NCBI GenBank assembly: GCA_022578965.1
Contig: MU400644.1
Coordinates: 1-64,000 of the forward strand
From: Xylaria sp. FL1777
Lineage: Eukaryota > Ascomycota > Sordariomycetes > Xylariales > Xylariaceae
DNA: 64,000 bases
Direction of reading: 5' to 3'
Part shown: in pieces, positions 1 through 11,677 of the stretch
Layout: every line of letters starts with the position of its first letter
Position numbering within the stretch: position 1 is the first letter of the stretch
Made by a program: the position numbers and the translations under genes
Notes under the pieces: generated by a model
Told to the model about the DNA's origin: nothing
Databases searched by the model: none
The model's input: only the letters and a program-made list of their open reading frames with translations

Positions 1-634
1 TTATTCTATTAACAAATTTACAAACACCAACTTTTTCTTTTTATTTAATATTTCCAAAAAATTTTTTTTATTTTCTTTTTTTTTTTTTTTTTTAAACCCC
101 CCCCCCCCCCCCCCCCCCCCAGTTAAATCCATGTAGGCATATTATTAATTCTATGCCTTGATTGAAGCGTTAACTGATCATAGGTATCTCGACTCCTTGA
201 TCAGTATTGCCCTTTTCGCGCTGCACATGGTTATTTAGGTATCCTGTCGGCTTAGCGGCACTAGCTGGTACCTACTTAAGGTACCTCTACTCACCCAGGG
301 AAACAGTGGGGTAGGCTGAAGCGGCTTCGTCCCCGTTGACTGCGTGTTAATGTACGCACGCATATACTGGCAGTACAGTGTCAATTTACATAACAGCAGT
401 TGCGTTGGAATTGGAGAGCATGACAGGACTGGCTGGCAGTGTAGATAAGCGTGGTACCTAATCCCTTGTATAAATTGGTTTACCGCGATTTCTTCTCTGC
501 CCCGTCGCTCTACCACACAACACCCTCCAGCAACCGTACATGTATGCTGTTAATTGTAAGCTGTCGACTGTACCTCCGCTCCAACCTAGTTTTCTACACT
601 CCGGCACACCATCACGGCCACAGTCGACGACACC
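1..634. other. Contig-edge homopolymers and upstream region of the MFS gene
   Basis: Bases about 60-93 are almost pure T and about 97-120 pure C, after an AT-rich start. Such a T-run followed by a C-run is more like an assembly or gap edge than natural promoter DNA. From about 130 to 634 the sequence is ordinary and probably holds the promoter and leader of the MFS transporter. I see no gene in it. Confidence 0.6.
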
Positions 635-2159
635 ATGGGTGACGACCCCAACCTCATTGACTGGGACGAGAACGACCCCGAAAACCCCGTCAACTGGCCC
701 AGGTCCAAGAAGTGGTACATCACCATGGTCTGGTCTACCCTCACCTTCTGCGTCACCTTCGCCAGCAGCGTCTTCAGCTCCGCCACCGATGCCACCGCCA
801 AGGAATTCCATGTCAGCGACGAGGTCATGGTCCTTGGATCCAGTCTTTTTGTCCTTGGCTTCGCCCTCGGCCCAACCTTCTGGGGCCCCCTCTCCGAGGT
901 CTACGGCAGAAAGATCCCCTTGTTCACCGGCTTCTTCATCTCTGCCATCTTCCAGATCCCCGTTGCTGTCGCCCAGAACGTCGAGACCGTTCTCGTCTGT
1001 CGTTTTCTTGGCGGCGTCTTTGGATGCTCGCCCATTGCCGTCATCGGTGGCGCTCTGGCTGATTTCTGGGATGCCGTCGACCGTGGAGTCGCCGTCTGCA
1101 CCTTTGCCGGTGCTACCTTTGTCGGCCCTCTTGCAGGTCCCATAGCCGGCAGCTTCATCACCGGCTCATATCTCGGATGGAGATGGGTCGAGTGGTTGAC
1201 CCTCATATTGATGGCCTTCTTTGGAACATTGGCCGTCATCGTGGTGCCAGAGACATCTGCGCCTATCCTCTTGTCGCGACGAGCCAAGATGATGCGTCAC
1301 CAGACCAAGAACTGGGCAATCCATGCTGCGTACGACGAGCAACAGGTCGACATCAGGGCCATCGTTGTCAAATACTTTTTCCGACCAATTAAAATGCTCT
1401 TCCTTGAGCCCATCTTGTTGCTATTAACCATGTAAGTACCACCAACTCGACAGTCTGTCTTCCTCGTCATTGACTTCGCACTGCCCCCCTCCCCTCGGCC
1501 CCCGAGATGATTTAAAGGTGGAATTACAAACGGCTAACCAATACAGATATCTTGCCTTTGTCTACGGCATTCTATACTTGTGGTTCTTCTCTTATCCTGT
1601 CGCTTTTGAAACCCAACGCGGCTGGTCCGCTGGCCTCGCCTCGTTACCTTTCATTGCTATCATAATCGGTATCCTTCTCGGTGCTGGTTTCATCATATGG
1701 CACACCTTAACTCGATACGTGAACCAGCTCAAGAAAAATGGCACAGTTTCTCCAGAGGAGCGTCTACCCCCCATGATCGTGGGCGCTATCCTTCTACCCA
1801 TCGGTCTCTTTTTGTTTGCCTGGACAAGTAACAAACACATCCAATGGGCTCCACAAGTGATCGCAGGGATTCCTACCGGAGCGGGTGTGCTTATTATCTT
1901 CATACAAGGCTTCAACTATATCATTGATGTATATCTCATGACGGCCAATAGCGCACTAGCAGGGAACGCTCTTGTTCGTTCCCTGCTCGGTGCCGCATTC
2001 CCCTTGTTTGCCAATGTTCTTTACAGCCGCCTGGGCGTAGCGTGGGCTACAAGCACCCTTGGCTTCATATCTGTCGCCTTGGCACCGGTACCAGTGCTGT
2101 TCTTTTTCTATGGGAAGAAGATTAGGAGCTGGTCGAAGATGAGCATGAACAAGATGTGA
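635..2159 (+). CDS. MFS drug/H+ antiporter-type exporter
   Basis: Membrane transporter of the major facilitator superfamily, multidrug (DHA1-like) branch, predicted to act at the plasma membrane. Exons 635-1431 and 1547-2159 join through a GT-AG intron to give 469 residues. The N-terminus has the LIDWDENDPENPVNW motif that precedes TM1 in fungal multidrug exporters. The loop 2-3 motif A is seen as GPLSEVYGRK and a motif-C-like run GPLAGPIAGS lies in TM5. About 12 hydrophobic segments can be read. It is the first gene of the terpenoid cluster and its likely job is to export the product or related intermediates; the substrate is inferred from context. Its last base lies 464 bp from the convergent P450 stop. 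The start chosen is the first ATG that gives the conserved N-terminal motif. Confidence 0.88.
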
Positions 2160-2623
2160 AATTTCCCTCTCCTCGCACGATATTGTATCCACTACCGCCG
2201 CGTTAAGGTAACCTAAGTAATACACGGTCGGCAGAGGAACATCGAAGAATGAAGAGAAACTACTCGCACGGGATGTGGTGCGTTTATGAATTCACTACCG
2301 CACAACGATTCAGGCCCATGTCCAGGAACGTTTTGCATCGATAGTATCTAACAGATAAATATAGACTCGTCTAATATAAAGTCACTAGATCTAGAATCCC
2401 TTATTAAGACTTTTATAGGCAAATGGGAGCAACATCATTGTTTCCACCATTATAAACATACCTATCTTATTCTTTTCATATTTCTCCCGTTATACATATA
2501 GTCTAACGGTAATGAAATTAAGCTGTTCAACTATATCGCAGTCCACTATTTTAGTATAAGCTACTTAACTAATCCTGGGATAGTAGGATTAGTCGCTAGG
2601 AGCTAGCTAGTGCGTATTCTAAG
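2160..2623. other. Convergent intergenic gap (MFS / P450)
   Basis: This 464-bp gap lies between two converging stop codons and is AT-rich from about 2340 to 2560. It should contain both 3' UTRs. No gene or repeat is recognised. Confidence 0.5.
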
Positions 2624-4495
2624 CTAGCTTCCGAGCGTATCACCAGCCCTACGCTTGATCTCCAACTTCGCAAACGGGTCAGCATAAAAGCTCGCACCCG
2701 TCATGCGATGTTTCACCTCCACGCCCTCCGGAACCCTGAAATCATATTTCATCAAGATATGTGCGAGGGCGACCTTGAGCTCACTGGCGGCGAAGAAACG
2801 CCCTGGACAGGCATGTTTCCCGTGGCCGAAACCTAAATGCCGCTCGCTAGTGCTGACGAGTAGTGCTTCTTGTGACGTGATAGCAGTTGACGACTTGTCC
2901 TTTGCGGCTTCTTGGGCATTGCGCATACGGAGGAACCGATAGCCATCCCATGTTTCCGGCGAGGCATAAGTCTCTTCATCCCACATTTTGTACGAGGAAA
3001 CGGCAATTTTGGTCCCGCGGGCGAGATAGGTCCCGTCGGAGAGGGCAATGGGTTTTGTAGCCACGCGACGCATGGAGACTAGAGTCATTACACATTATTA
3101 CCAGTTCCAACCCCCTGTACCCCCCTGCACGAAACAAGATTACCAGTGAGAGGGAAGTAGTTGACTTACCAATACCAATAGGCTTCAATCTCAAACTTTC
3201 TTTGATGACACTATCCATCAACTTCATGTCGTTCAATCCCTTCTTCACCAGCTGCCCATCCTTGACTACACTCCTGATCTCCTCTCGCAACGGTTCGATG
3301 ATCTCGGGATTTCGAGCAATGTCAAGCATGGTAACCGTGAGCAAGTCGCTCGTGGTATGGATGGCGACGGTGCTAAGGAACAGCTGAACAATCTCGGGAT
3401 CGTACGCGCGGCCCTTTTCAATAGCGATCTGCTCGAACCACTCAATTGCATCATAATACTCAATTGGGGGTTTCCCCTGTGCTTTTTGTCGTTCCTTTTC
3501 TCGCCGCCGCTTCTCGAGTACAGGCCGGATGATATCCCCGGCCTGTTTAACCTCGGCGCGGAGGCCTTTAGCCTCAGGGAGGAACCAGTGCACTAGACGT
3601 CTAAATGGTCCAGGGACCTGACGGAGCTGCTCCGCAGCTCTCATTAGGTCTACGGTATAGTTGACGGTGATCTTGAGCCACTCTTCGTTACGGCAAAGCT
3701 CCTCCCCAAGAAAGATGCGGGATGACAGTCGAGCCACCAGAGCAAGATTAATGTTTTTGAGATTCTCCACGTGCCAGTCTACATGAGAGATGGCTGTTAG
3801 ACAATTTTATCCCTTGTCTCGATGGGGAGTCATATAAGCTCAAGCTCTACTTACCTTCCTTCTCAGTGTATATGTCGTGTAATGCGAACTCGGCTTCTTC
3901 AGACAGAGGCTCTGTCATTCTCACTACCAACGGATGTCATTGTTTAGTACGAACATTTAAGTTACCAGATGTCTACATTCTCACCTAAACTCGTCAAGTA
4001 CTTCTGTATCACAACAATGCCAATATCATTATCGAACATGCCCTCCCGTGTAGGTTCAAATCCAGGGAGGTTGCTGAAAAAAAGCTAAATGGTATAATTA
4101 GCTTAGTTTTCCTAAATACAGACACCAACACGTACATGCGCCATGAACTCTACAAAGCTAAGATCCAGATTATTCTTAATCTCGTTTGCGAAATGAGGAG
4201 GCAGCACCGTTGTTAACCCCACGTCGGCGGCCATCATATTGAACGGTCGCCCGGGGAATTTACGTAGACCGGTATGAATGATATTCTTAGCGTTTACAAG
4301 CCATTCTTTACGTACACGGCTCGTCGATAATTCGAACGGGTGGTTTGGATTGACAAGAGGTAGACGAGTCGACTTTGGCCCGCTGGCGATGTAAATGAAT
4401 ACCACCAGCACGGCCACCCCAACGTAGTTGAGTAGGATGTCATTTTGGAAAAAGGTGCCTGGCTTCCCTATCCAGGGTAATGTCATGTTGGCCAT
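2624..4495 (-). CDS. Cytochrome P450 monooxygenase (CYP503/CYP68-like, ent-kaurene-oxidase-type)
   Basis: Membrane-anchored heme monooxygenase, expected to oxidise the cluster terpene. Five exons read on the minus strand: 4495-4136, 4084-3985, 3923-3855, 3778-3170 and 3078-2624. They splice in phase to about 530 residues, the normal full length. The N-terminus has one membrane anchor. Visible motifs are the I-helix variant AIHTTSD, typical of the ent-kaurene-oxidase-annotated fungal branch, the K-helix ESLR, and the heme loop FGHGKHACPG with the cysteine ligand near residue 470. The start could be ATG 4504, 4495 or 4486, since all three are in frame within nine codons. The exon-2 join restores the conserved NLPGFEP stretch, which supports the model. 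The exact substrate and P450 family are not assigned. Confidence 0.88.
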
Positions 4496-5828
4496 CAGCG
4501 ACATGTTTGTGATGAGGACAGCAAAGTTGATTCTACCCAGTCCGACAAGGAAACTGATTAGCTGCAAGACTGTGGCAGGAACACGATAAATTTCAGGACA
4601 CGCACACAAAATACCATTCGAGTAAGAATACAATGCGCTCAGTCTCTGAAAGCTGGGCAAAATGGCCGCCACGCCAAAGACTTGCGATATCACAACTCAG
4701 CCTCTTTGCATACACATGGACACCCGACAGCGCCGATGCAGAGACACGCGTGGCTCTCACGTAAGTCGGACCTCCGATATTTCAAGCATATCGTTATACA
4801 TTTACGAAGATTGTGGAAACATCGATAGACATTGACATCAAGTATCACCATGGGACATACTGTGCATTTTTGCACGGCGTGACTTTGTCACTTCTCTTAC
4901 ATAAGATATCTGTTACAAATATTACTAACCCTTGCATCTTGAGTGGGTATTGGACGCTCCGGCCTCTCTTATGTACCTAGGTATGGATACTATCTAGCAT
5001 GCCAAGTAACATGACGGGTAGACGGGACTGGCCGTTGCCGCGCTAACGATGCTTGCATAAGTGATGTCGGTTAACCAAATACAGTCATTCGAGATATCAG
5101 ATACATGGGGGCGCATACTTTAGCTTACGTATCAGACGATCCACAGATGCGGATAGGACCGCTTTTATTTGGGGTAAAAGGGACCCATGTCAGGTACTAA
5201 CAGTACCCTAGTTTACACAGTCTACTTAATAGAATAGCTTACATTACAACTTCGTTCTATGTACTGCAATATTATATATAAGATTAATATTATGAAATTA
5301 AAATAAAAATTTTTTAAGTAACTAGTTAATCAATTTTTATATTTATAATGAATTAATATAAATTAACTAAATATTATTATTATTATAAACTTCATGATAC
5401 TTTACATTAAAAATATGTAAGTATTAACTAACTACCTAGTATACATATTATTATTGTGAACCTAGGCATACACATATCCTTATACACATAAGCAGCAATG
5501 ACAATCTCTCCGTTTCAGCTGCATACGTGCTATACAAGCTAGTCACAAGTGATCAGATTGGCTCTTCATGCCAGATAAGGTTAACAATGAGGCTTGCTAT
5601 ATCGCCCAAGTGTCGTAACGAAATTTTAGTGATGAATTTATTGATGGGATTTTGCCTTGTACATGAGATAAGCCATTACTCCGCCCTCTCTGCAGTGTGA
5701 AAGTCTACATGCTCCCTCCGTTGGACACATTTGGTTTTCAGTTAAATGACGACATTGTTCGTCCATGTTGCCAGCATGCAGATAAGAGAAATACAGGCGA
5801 TCTAGACTCTCTAGGCCCACCCACGCCT
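4496..5828. other. AT-rich intergenic region inside the cluster
   Basis: About 1.3 kb upstream of the minus-strand P450. The segment 5225-5460 is very AT-rich, with long A/T words, and resembles a repeat-induced-point-mutation (RIP) type island or relic. No coding exon, tRNA or inverted repeat is recognised. Confidence 0.5.
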
Positions 5829-6342
5829 TCAGGGAATTTTCCCGAACAGAGGTACCAGAGGAATGATTTCAAAGGGTCTGGTAATCAAGGCATTGGATTC
5901 ATTCTGACGCACTAATTCTGCAAGCTTCGGATTTTGTCTGTGTATGGCTTGTGCCTCTCGACTCTCGTATCTATTTAAGCGGGGAAATGTGTAAGCAACT
6001 TTCATCCGCTTAGCTTACAAGGGCGCCATATGTGAAACGATAAGATCGTAAGGTCTGCAACAACGTACTTTTCCCATATCACAAGAATAGGCGCCTCCGG
6101 GTTACTGAAATTCTCGTGAACAGCATAGATGAGCGTGCCCGGCTCGCTATCTCGGACGGACTCGGCAATATCCTCCATTAGAGCCTTAACCTAAAAGACA
6201 CGTAGTACGGTGCTATCAGTATTGTCCTGAATAATATGCGCCTTCGGGCCATAGTTATGATATGAAAGCCATTTACCTTGGTCCATTTGCCGGGCCGCGG
6301 ATAGATCATAACACACTGGACAATGGCTTCAGAGTTTGACAT
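5829..6342 (-). CDS. Putative small ABM-type monooxygenase/cyclase-like protein; 3' exons uncertain
   Basis: A gene of the antibiotic-biosynthesis-monooxygenase (ABM, dimeric alpha-beta barrel) type can be read. Exon 1 (6342-6277) encodes an N-terminal strand ending YPRPGKWTK. A GT-AG intron leads at about 6187 to an exon encoding VKALMEDIAESV, then SEPGTLIYAVHEN, then PILVIWEKY, which is the usual ABM order (strand, helix, strand, WEKY strand). A C-terminal piece with an NPKLAELV helix and a RPFEIIPL strand is readable further down, stopping at 5829-5831. I could not find one clean splice that joins the last two parts, so there may be a third small exon or a frameshift. Family members include small cofactor-free monooxygenases and many of unknown role. 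It lies head to head with the P450 at 6800, which suggests cluster membership. Confidence 0.5.
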
Positions 6343-6799
6343 ATTGGCTGACAATCCAACAAGAAACAGAGTCTCATCAATCAATTGAAATATGCTGGGA
6401 TTATCCAAAAGCTTGAACAGCACAAAGCAAATAGAATTATAGGAAATATCCAAGTTAATGAGGTATTATATATGGTATTCCAGACAATTTCATGTTCAAG
6501 TGTGGTTAATTGAAAGCATAATAAGATTAGCATATTTCTTCGAATAATTAGCTAGTAGTTAACCAAATAGTGAAATATAAACATGATTAAATGATTAAAT
6601 TATTCATTACTAAGAATAATAATGCATAAAGTGTTAGTATTAAGTAACTGTAACATTCAAAGTTTATCCACCGTTTAATTCTGCATATATAAGCTGTAAT
6701 AGATCACTATGTGGCTTAGGAAGTAATCAAAACCGTCTTCCTTCAGCTTTGTTTTAAAATTCCCTCCACCATTGACCAATCAACTACCCTTTTTTCACC
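6343..6799. promoter_or_regulatory. Divergent promoter between the ABM-type gene and a P450
   Basis: This 457-bp AT-rich region separates two genes that start in opposite directions. A TATA-like ATATATAA occurs near 6686 for the plus-strand P450. The arrangement suggests co-regulation, but no specific binding site is claimed. Confidence 0.45.
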
Positions 6800-9073
6800 A
6801 TGCATGCTCTCTCAACAACAACCTGGGCGTCTATGCTCTCCGTCTTTATCGGTAGCTTTCTTGCCTACGCACTGTACCAATGTGTTTTCTCTCCTTTGGC
6901 CGTATTTCCCGGACCAGCTGTTGCGAAACTATCCAAGGTCTGGCGCGCTTATGCTACTTACAGGGGTCAATGGCATAAAGACTTAATAGCATTGCACCGG
7001 CGGTATGGACCCGTAGTACGAATAGGGCCGAGCGAGCTGTAAGGATTCCTTTCTCCATATTCAAACCATCATCTATCCACCTAAAATCTTCTCTAACCGG
7101 GAGAAGGAGTGTGGGGGACCCGGAGGCGTTTCTCCAGATTTACCGTAAGCCAGACGAACCTTCCAGTTGCAATTGTCTGCTTCTTGGCAGCTAGTAAACG
7201 AAGTCCTATCACCTCTACTATCTTCTGACCAATCCTGTCTATCAACAAGGTATTGCTAATGCTTTTCCGAAATCCGCTTCCTACTCCGTTGTCCAAGGTT
7301 CGCGCCCTTTTGACCTAACCGGGGAGCGCAATGAGAAGATTCACACAGCCCAACGCAAGGTCAGCAATTTTCTTATCTGAGGCCGTTACTATTTGACTAC
7401 CTTTAAGTGGAAACTTTTAATAAGCATGCATCTGCATCCCTTGTACTGCTACGTCACCACCCACCCAACCCTCATCCACTCGGCATTTTAGTCTAGTCTT
7501 TGTTAATTAGCCCCTAATTCGCTAATAGCTAGTGGCAAGACCCTATTCCATGGCATCTAGCAAGAGGCTAGAGCCGCAGATCGATGAGCTAATCAGCAGT
7601 CTTTTACGAAAACTCGACATCCTGGCCGCAGAGCCGCAGCCAATTGATCTGGGATATTGGCTGCAGCTCTTTGCCTTTGACGTGATCGGTGCTGTGTCTT
7701 TTACTAAGCCGTTCGGATTTATCTCGGCCGGATCGGACAAGGGGCTGTTCGACCGTCTCGAACGAACCATGCGCAGTGCAGCATGGCTAATGCATGCAGG
7801 ATGGTTTTTCAGACTACACCAGAGATTTATCCTGCCATTGTTTGGAAACTGGCTAGCCGTCAACGACAGAAATGGGTACTTTTTTCAGTTTGCCCAGCAA
7901 GAGGTCCAGTCTCGCAAAGATAAGGGCGGCAGCGACATGGATATAGTGGGACAACTGTTCCAGGCTCAGCAGACTAAACCAGAGATGTAAGTGAGGTTCA
8001 GGAGAGCTCTGAGTCGGCAGATGCAAGCCGTTGCAGTACAGCCCTAACACAGTGCTACGAAGGTGATGACTGACAGGCTGACCAACCCCGTGTTCTCCAG
8101 AAATGACCTCACAATAGCGTTTATGATGACATCCAATGTGTTCGCAGGATCGGACACTACGTCCATAGCCCTCCGTGGTATATTCTTAAATCTGATGCGC
8201 TATCCACAGGTCGTTGCTAAACTCCGAGCCGAATTACGCCAGTTTCCCGCTCTCATCGCCTCGCCAGAGGCTGAATCCTGTCCCTACTTGCAGGCAGTCA
8301 TTTACGAGAGCTTACGGATATTCAGCCCCGCCGGTTTCATCCTAGACCGGGATGTTCCCCCAGAGGGCATGCTCATCTGCGGACGGCATGTGCCCGGCGG
8401 CGTAAGCTCTACATACCACGCAAGCAAAAGTATACAATCGCTAACTGTCACGATGACGTGCTCAGACAATGGTGGGCGCCAGTCCGTGGGTGATCCATCG
8501 CTCTACCCTAATATGGGGGGAAGATGCAGATCAGTTTCGGCCAGAACGGTGGCTCGATTGCGAGGACCCTGGATCACTCAGTATGCAATACATTTACTTC
8601 TGAAATTTTTATGATACCTACTAAGCAATTCGTGTTTGAATACTATAAGATAAGCCGCTCAGACTAACACACTTGAGTATCAGGGCGCTTCTTCTTTGCA
8701 TTCGGTGGGGGCACTAGAACGTGCATTGGACGCAGTAAGATTGATCACACCATGATCTGACATGCGTCTTCCAGACATGAACCAGGGTGGATGCACTCGA
8801 GGAACAGAGGATGCTGACAACTTCTTAACCCGCAGACATTAGCTGGCTTGAAATTCAGAAGCTCGTCCCCACACTGCTCATGCGCTATGACTTTAAGTTA
8901 CCGGATGACGTGAAGATCTCCGAAGATTGTGGGTAAGTCTTTCAACTGATGACACTCTAGATGATCTAGATCAGCCCAGGAACCTGACGATTAATCATTC
9001 CAATAGTGCTCTAGTTTTCCTCAAAGGCTTGCGTGTGAACATCTCAAGACTTGAGGAGATCCCTGTTGCTTAA
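6800..9073 (+). CDS. Cytochrome P450 monooxygenase (pisatin-demethylase/CYP57-like), nine exons
   Basis: Heme monooxygenase anchored by an N-terminal membrane helix. Nine exons: 6800-7038, 7107-7144, 7250-7359, 7529-7986, 8101-8401, 8466-8580, 8684-8734, 8836-8932 and 9007-9073. All GT-AG junctions keep phase and give 491 residues, so the gene is intact although no single frame covers more than a third of it. Motifs in order: [15 protein letters not shown] near residue 80, as in the pisatin-demethylase branch, I-helix AGSDTTS, K-helix ESLR, PERW, and heme loop [10 protein letters not shown] with Cys434. It ends convergent with the next P450, 694 bp away. Likely role: one of the oxidation steps on the cluster terpene. 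The step itself cannot be read from sequence. Confidence 0.87.
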
Positions 9074-9767
9074 TGGAGCAAGACGCTTTGCAGTATACGT
9101 GGCGCGACATGGAGCCTCAGGCCAAGTAATGGACCCCGCAGCTTCTCTAGATATCGTCTTTGCCTTAAGAGGCTGACTGCCTTACAATTAAGACGCCAAG
9201 AAGTACACATCAGTACTTATCTTATATCAAAAGTAGTCTATATATACTGCTTATAACAATACTGAACTTACATTGTAGTAACTGTGGGATCCTAAGTAAC
9301 CGCTCCATTTCTACGGGTTATTATTAATAAACCTCTGAATATTTTAAGCTAGGAAGTGGCTTCATAGTAAAATGAATAGTGTTAATATCAACTCTTTAGT
9401 TTTAGTCTCATCCTTAAGAACCCTATCTGTCATTACTACTAAAGTGGCGCTCATGCGGTTTTTTTTCTTTGATGGATCATCTTAGTCTATATTGTCTAGT
9501 CGCCTCAAACTCTTTATAGTCATTACCTAAGCTATAGTTTAAGAATGTCGTGGGGAATAGAGTATACCCTGCGTTCTGGGTTACATCTCACAGAGACCTT
9601 GTGCATGGGTAATAGACCTAATTGCATAGGATATGAACAGTCTTGTATTCATTTAGTTAGGCGGAATATAACAGTCTAATTGTAGTAATTTCAACTCTTC
9701 TACAATGATAAGCTAGAGAACGTCGTGGAAAAATGCATCGATGAGATTATAAATACATCAATAACAT
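9074..9767. other. Convergent intergenic gap between two P450s
   Basis: About 0.7 kb, moderately AT-rich, between two convergent stop codons. It should hold both 3' UTRs. Nothing else is recognised. Confidence 0.5.
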
Positions 9768-11677
9768 TCATGCTCTGACAGGGACCATTTTGACCCAAAG
9801 GGGATGCTTCTCCCAGAACGTGTAACTGGTTTGGTTTTCCCACCCGATACACTCATTCATGAGCACAAGGTCAAAGTGCCAAGCCATTTTAGCAATTATA
9901 AGTCGGACTTCGTGGTTAGCTAGCTGCTGCCCCAGGCAGTTGCGTGGGCCGTACGAGAAGGGCTTTAGAGCATCGCGGCGGTCGCGGGAATATTTCTCGG
10001 GGTCTTCACCGGTCCAGCGCTCCGGTGCGAACCGGCGCGGCTCAACCCAGTTGCTAGTCGCGTTGAAGGATGCAAACATAGGCATACTGACGCAAAGGCC
10101 GCCAGGGATATGGCGACCTTCGAGTATGGCACCCCCGTCGGGTACCATTCGTGTATGGTTCGCAGGGGACGGAGGGTACATACGGAGTGTTTCCTCTACC
10201 ACGCCAAGCAGGTATTTGCATTGCGACAACCGAATCAATGTCATGTCTTTCTCATCCGGGAAAGTCTCCCGAATCTCCTTTGTTAAACGTTTATAGACTG
10301 CAGGATTCAGAGCTAGGAAGTACGTCGCTCCAGCGAGCAAGGTTGCAGTAGTTTCACTACCCCCGATGGTCAATAGAGACGCGTGCTCCGACAATGTTCC
10401 AAAGTCGACTTCGTCTGTCTTGTGTAGCTCTACTAGTCTCTGGAGAAAATCCATATGGCTAGGTTTGTGACCCAAGCGGGATTTGACCTTTTGCTGCATG
10501 AGAAATAGTTAGTGTGCTAGTTTGCTAGATGTATATAATTCAGTCAAGATTGAAAGTACTTACGTCAACGAGTTGCCTGTGAGTTGTGGTTCGTCGATAG
10601 ACAGAGCTTGGAATGGCCAATATCTTGTAAATCTTATCGAAAGGATATGGAAGTTGGCGAGCAGATTGACCAAGTGTCATTAGAGTGGCGAGTGACAAGC
10701 TGCAATCAATCCAATCATGTAGCCTAGGATCAGACATGCAGTTAAAATCTTCACCATATGCTACGATGAAGGTTAGTAACCACTTTCAAGAAAGATATCA
10801 GATCGTAGGTCTGTTTTTCCAGTCTCGAAATTCCAGAATATCTGCGAACTCTATAAAATATGAGAAACATTTGATGGCGAACTTACCTAAATAACCGATG
10901 ATGTCAAATGTAAGAAACTTAACATTCATTGTCAGATCGAAATTTCTAGTGGTACTGGACCCTTGATAGGTTGATACTGACATTGAACCAGTCCGTAGCA
11001 TCTATAGGCTTCTTCCCAAAGTTACCTCTTTCTTTCACACAGGCGATGAACTTATCAACGAAGCGGTGAAGGATGAACTCGTTATTCTTCAAAGATGTCT
11101 CAGAGAAAGGTGGTGAGAGGACCTTTCGGTAATACGAATGCTGTTCATCATTCCCCGTCAAGATGGTGACGGTCGGCTTGACGGTATCGTGGTAACGAGG
11201 ATCCTTGATCATCTCAACCTTGCCCGCCTTTCCAACGCGATATCCATAGATTTCTTTCCAATTCTTGGGATCGATGAAAGAAATTTCGTCCGGAGTAATC
11301 CGGACGGTATCACCATACTTCTCGTGAACAGCTAGGAGGTCCTGCGCAATCGTACCTTTACCCAAAGCCCTCGAATACCACAACGTAGAAGCTCTTGAGA
11401 GTAATGGGCCTGGATATCCGGCCAAGGGATGGAAGAACCTTTCGTTTACTCAATCAGCCATTATTCCAGACTAACGTTACTATCTTCACTCACAGGTTGT
11501 AAATGCCAAAGCTCAAGTGATAAAAAGCCCACTACGCGTGAAAATCAGCTTTCGACTTTCACGTAATTGTAAATTCCCACTTACTGCAATCGCAGCCACG
11601 GCAGGCGTGATGTATAACAGCTGGATGGGCTCCAACCCGAGCCGAACGCTCAGATCGGTGATGGTCCGAGATGCCAT
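9768..11677 (-). CDS. Cytochrome P450 monooxygenase (CYP65-like, isotrichodermin C-15 hydroxylase type)
   Basis: Six exons on the minus strand: 11677-11585, 11531-11494, 11438-10982, 10917-10887, 10760-10564 and 10493-9768. They join in phase to 513 residues. The small second exon restores the anchor-proximal GIYNLFFHPLAGYPGP segment, and the 31-nt fourth exon restores TFDIIGYLG, so both small exons are well supported. The I-helix reads IGGSETT (about 316-321), the K-helix EETLR (about 372-376), and the heme loop FSYGPRNCLG with Cys458. The closest family by eye is the CYP65/TRI11 type, whose characterised members hydroxylate sesquiterpenes. Start: the ATG giving MASRTITDL is chosen; another in-frame ATG lies ten codons upstream. 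A further tailoring oxidase of the cluster is the best inference. Confidence 0.87.

Noticed and set aside
4040..4060. GGTTCAAATCC, a perfect tRNA B-box-like word
   Set aside because: It lies in a P450 exon read on the other strand and no cloverleaf can be folded around it.
7093..7296. Minus-strand open frame within the P450 at 6800
   Set aside because: It covers two introns and a small exon of an intact plus-strand P450 and has no family resemblance.
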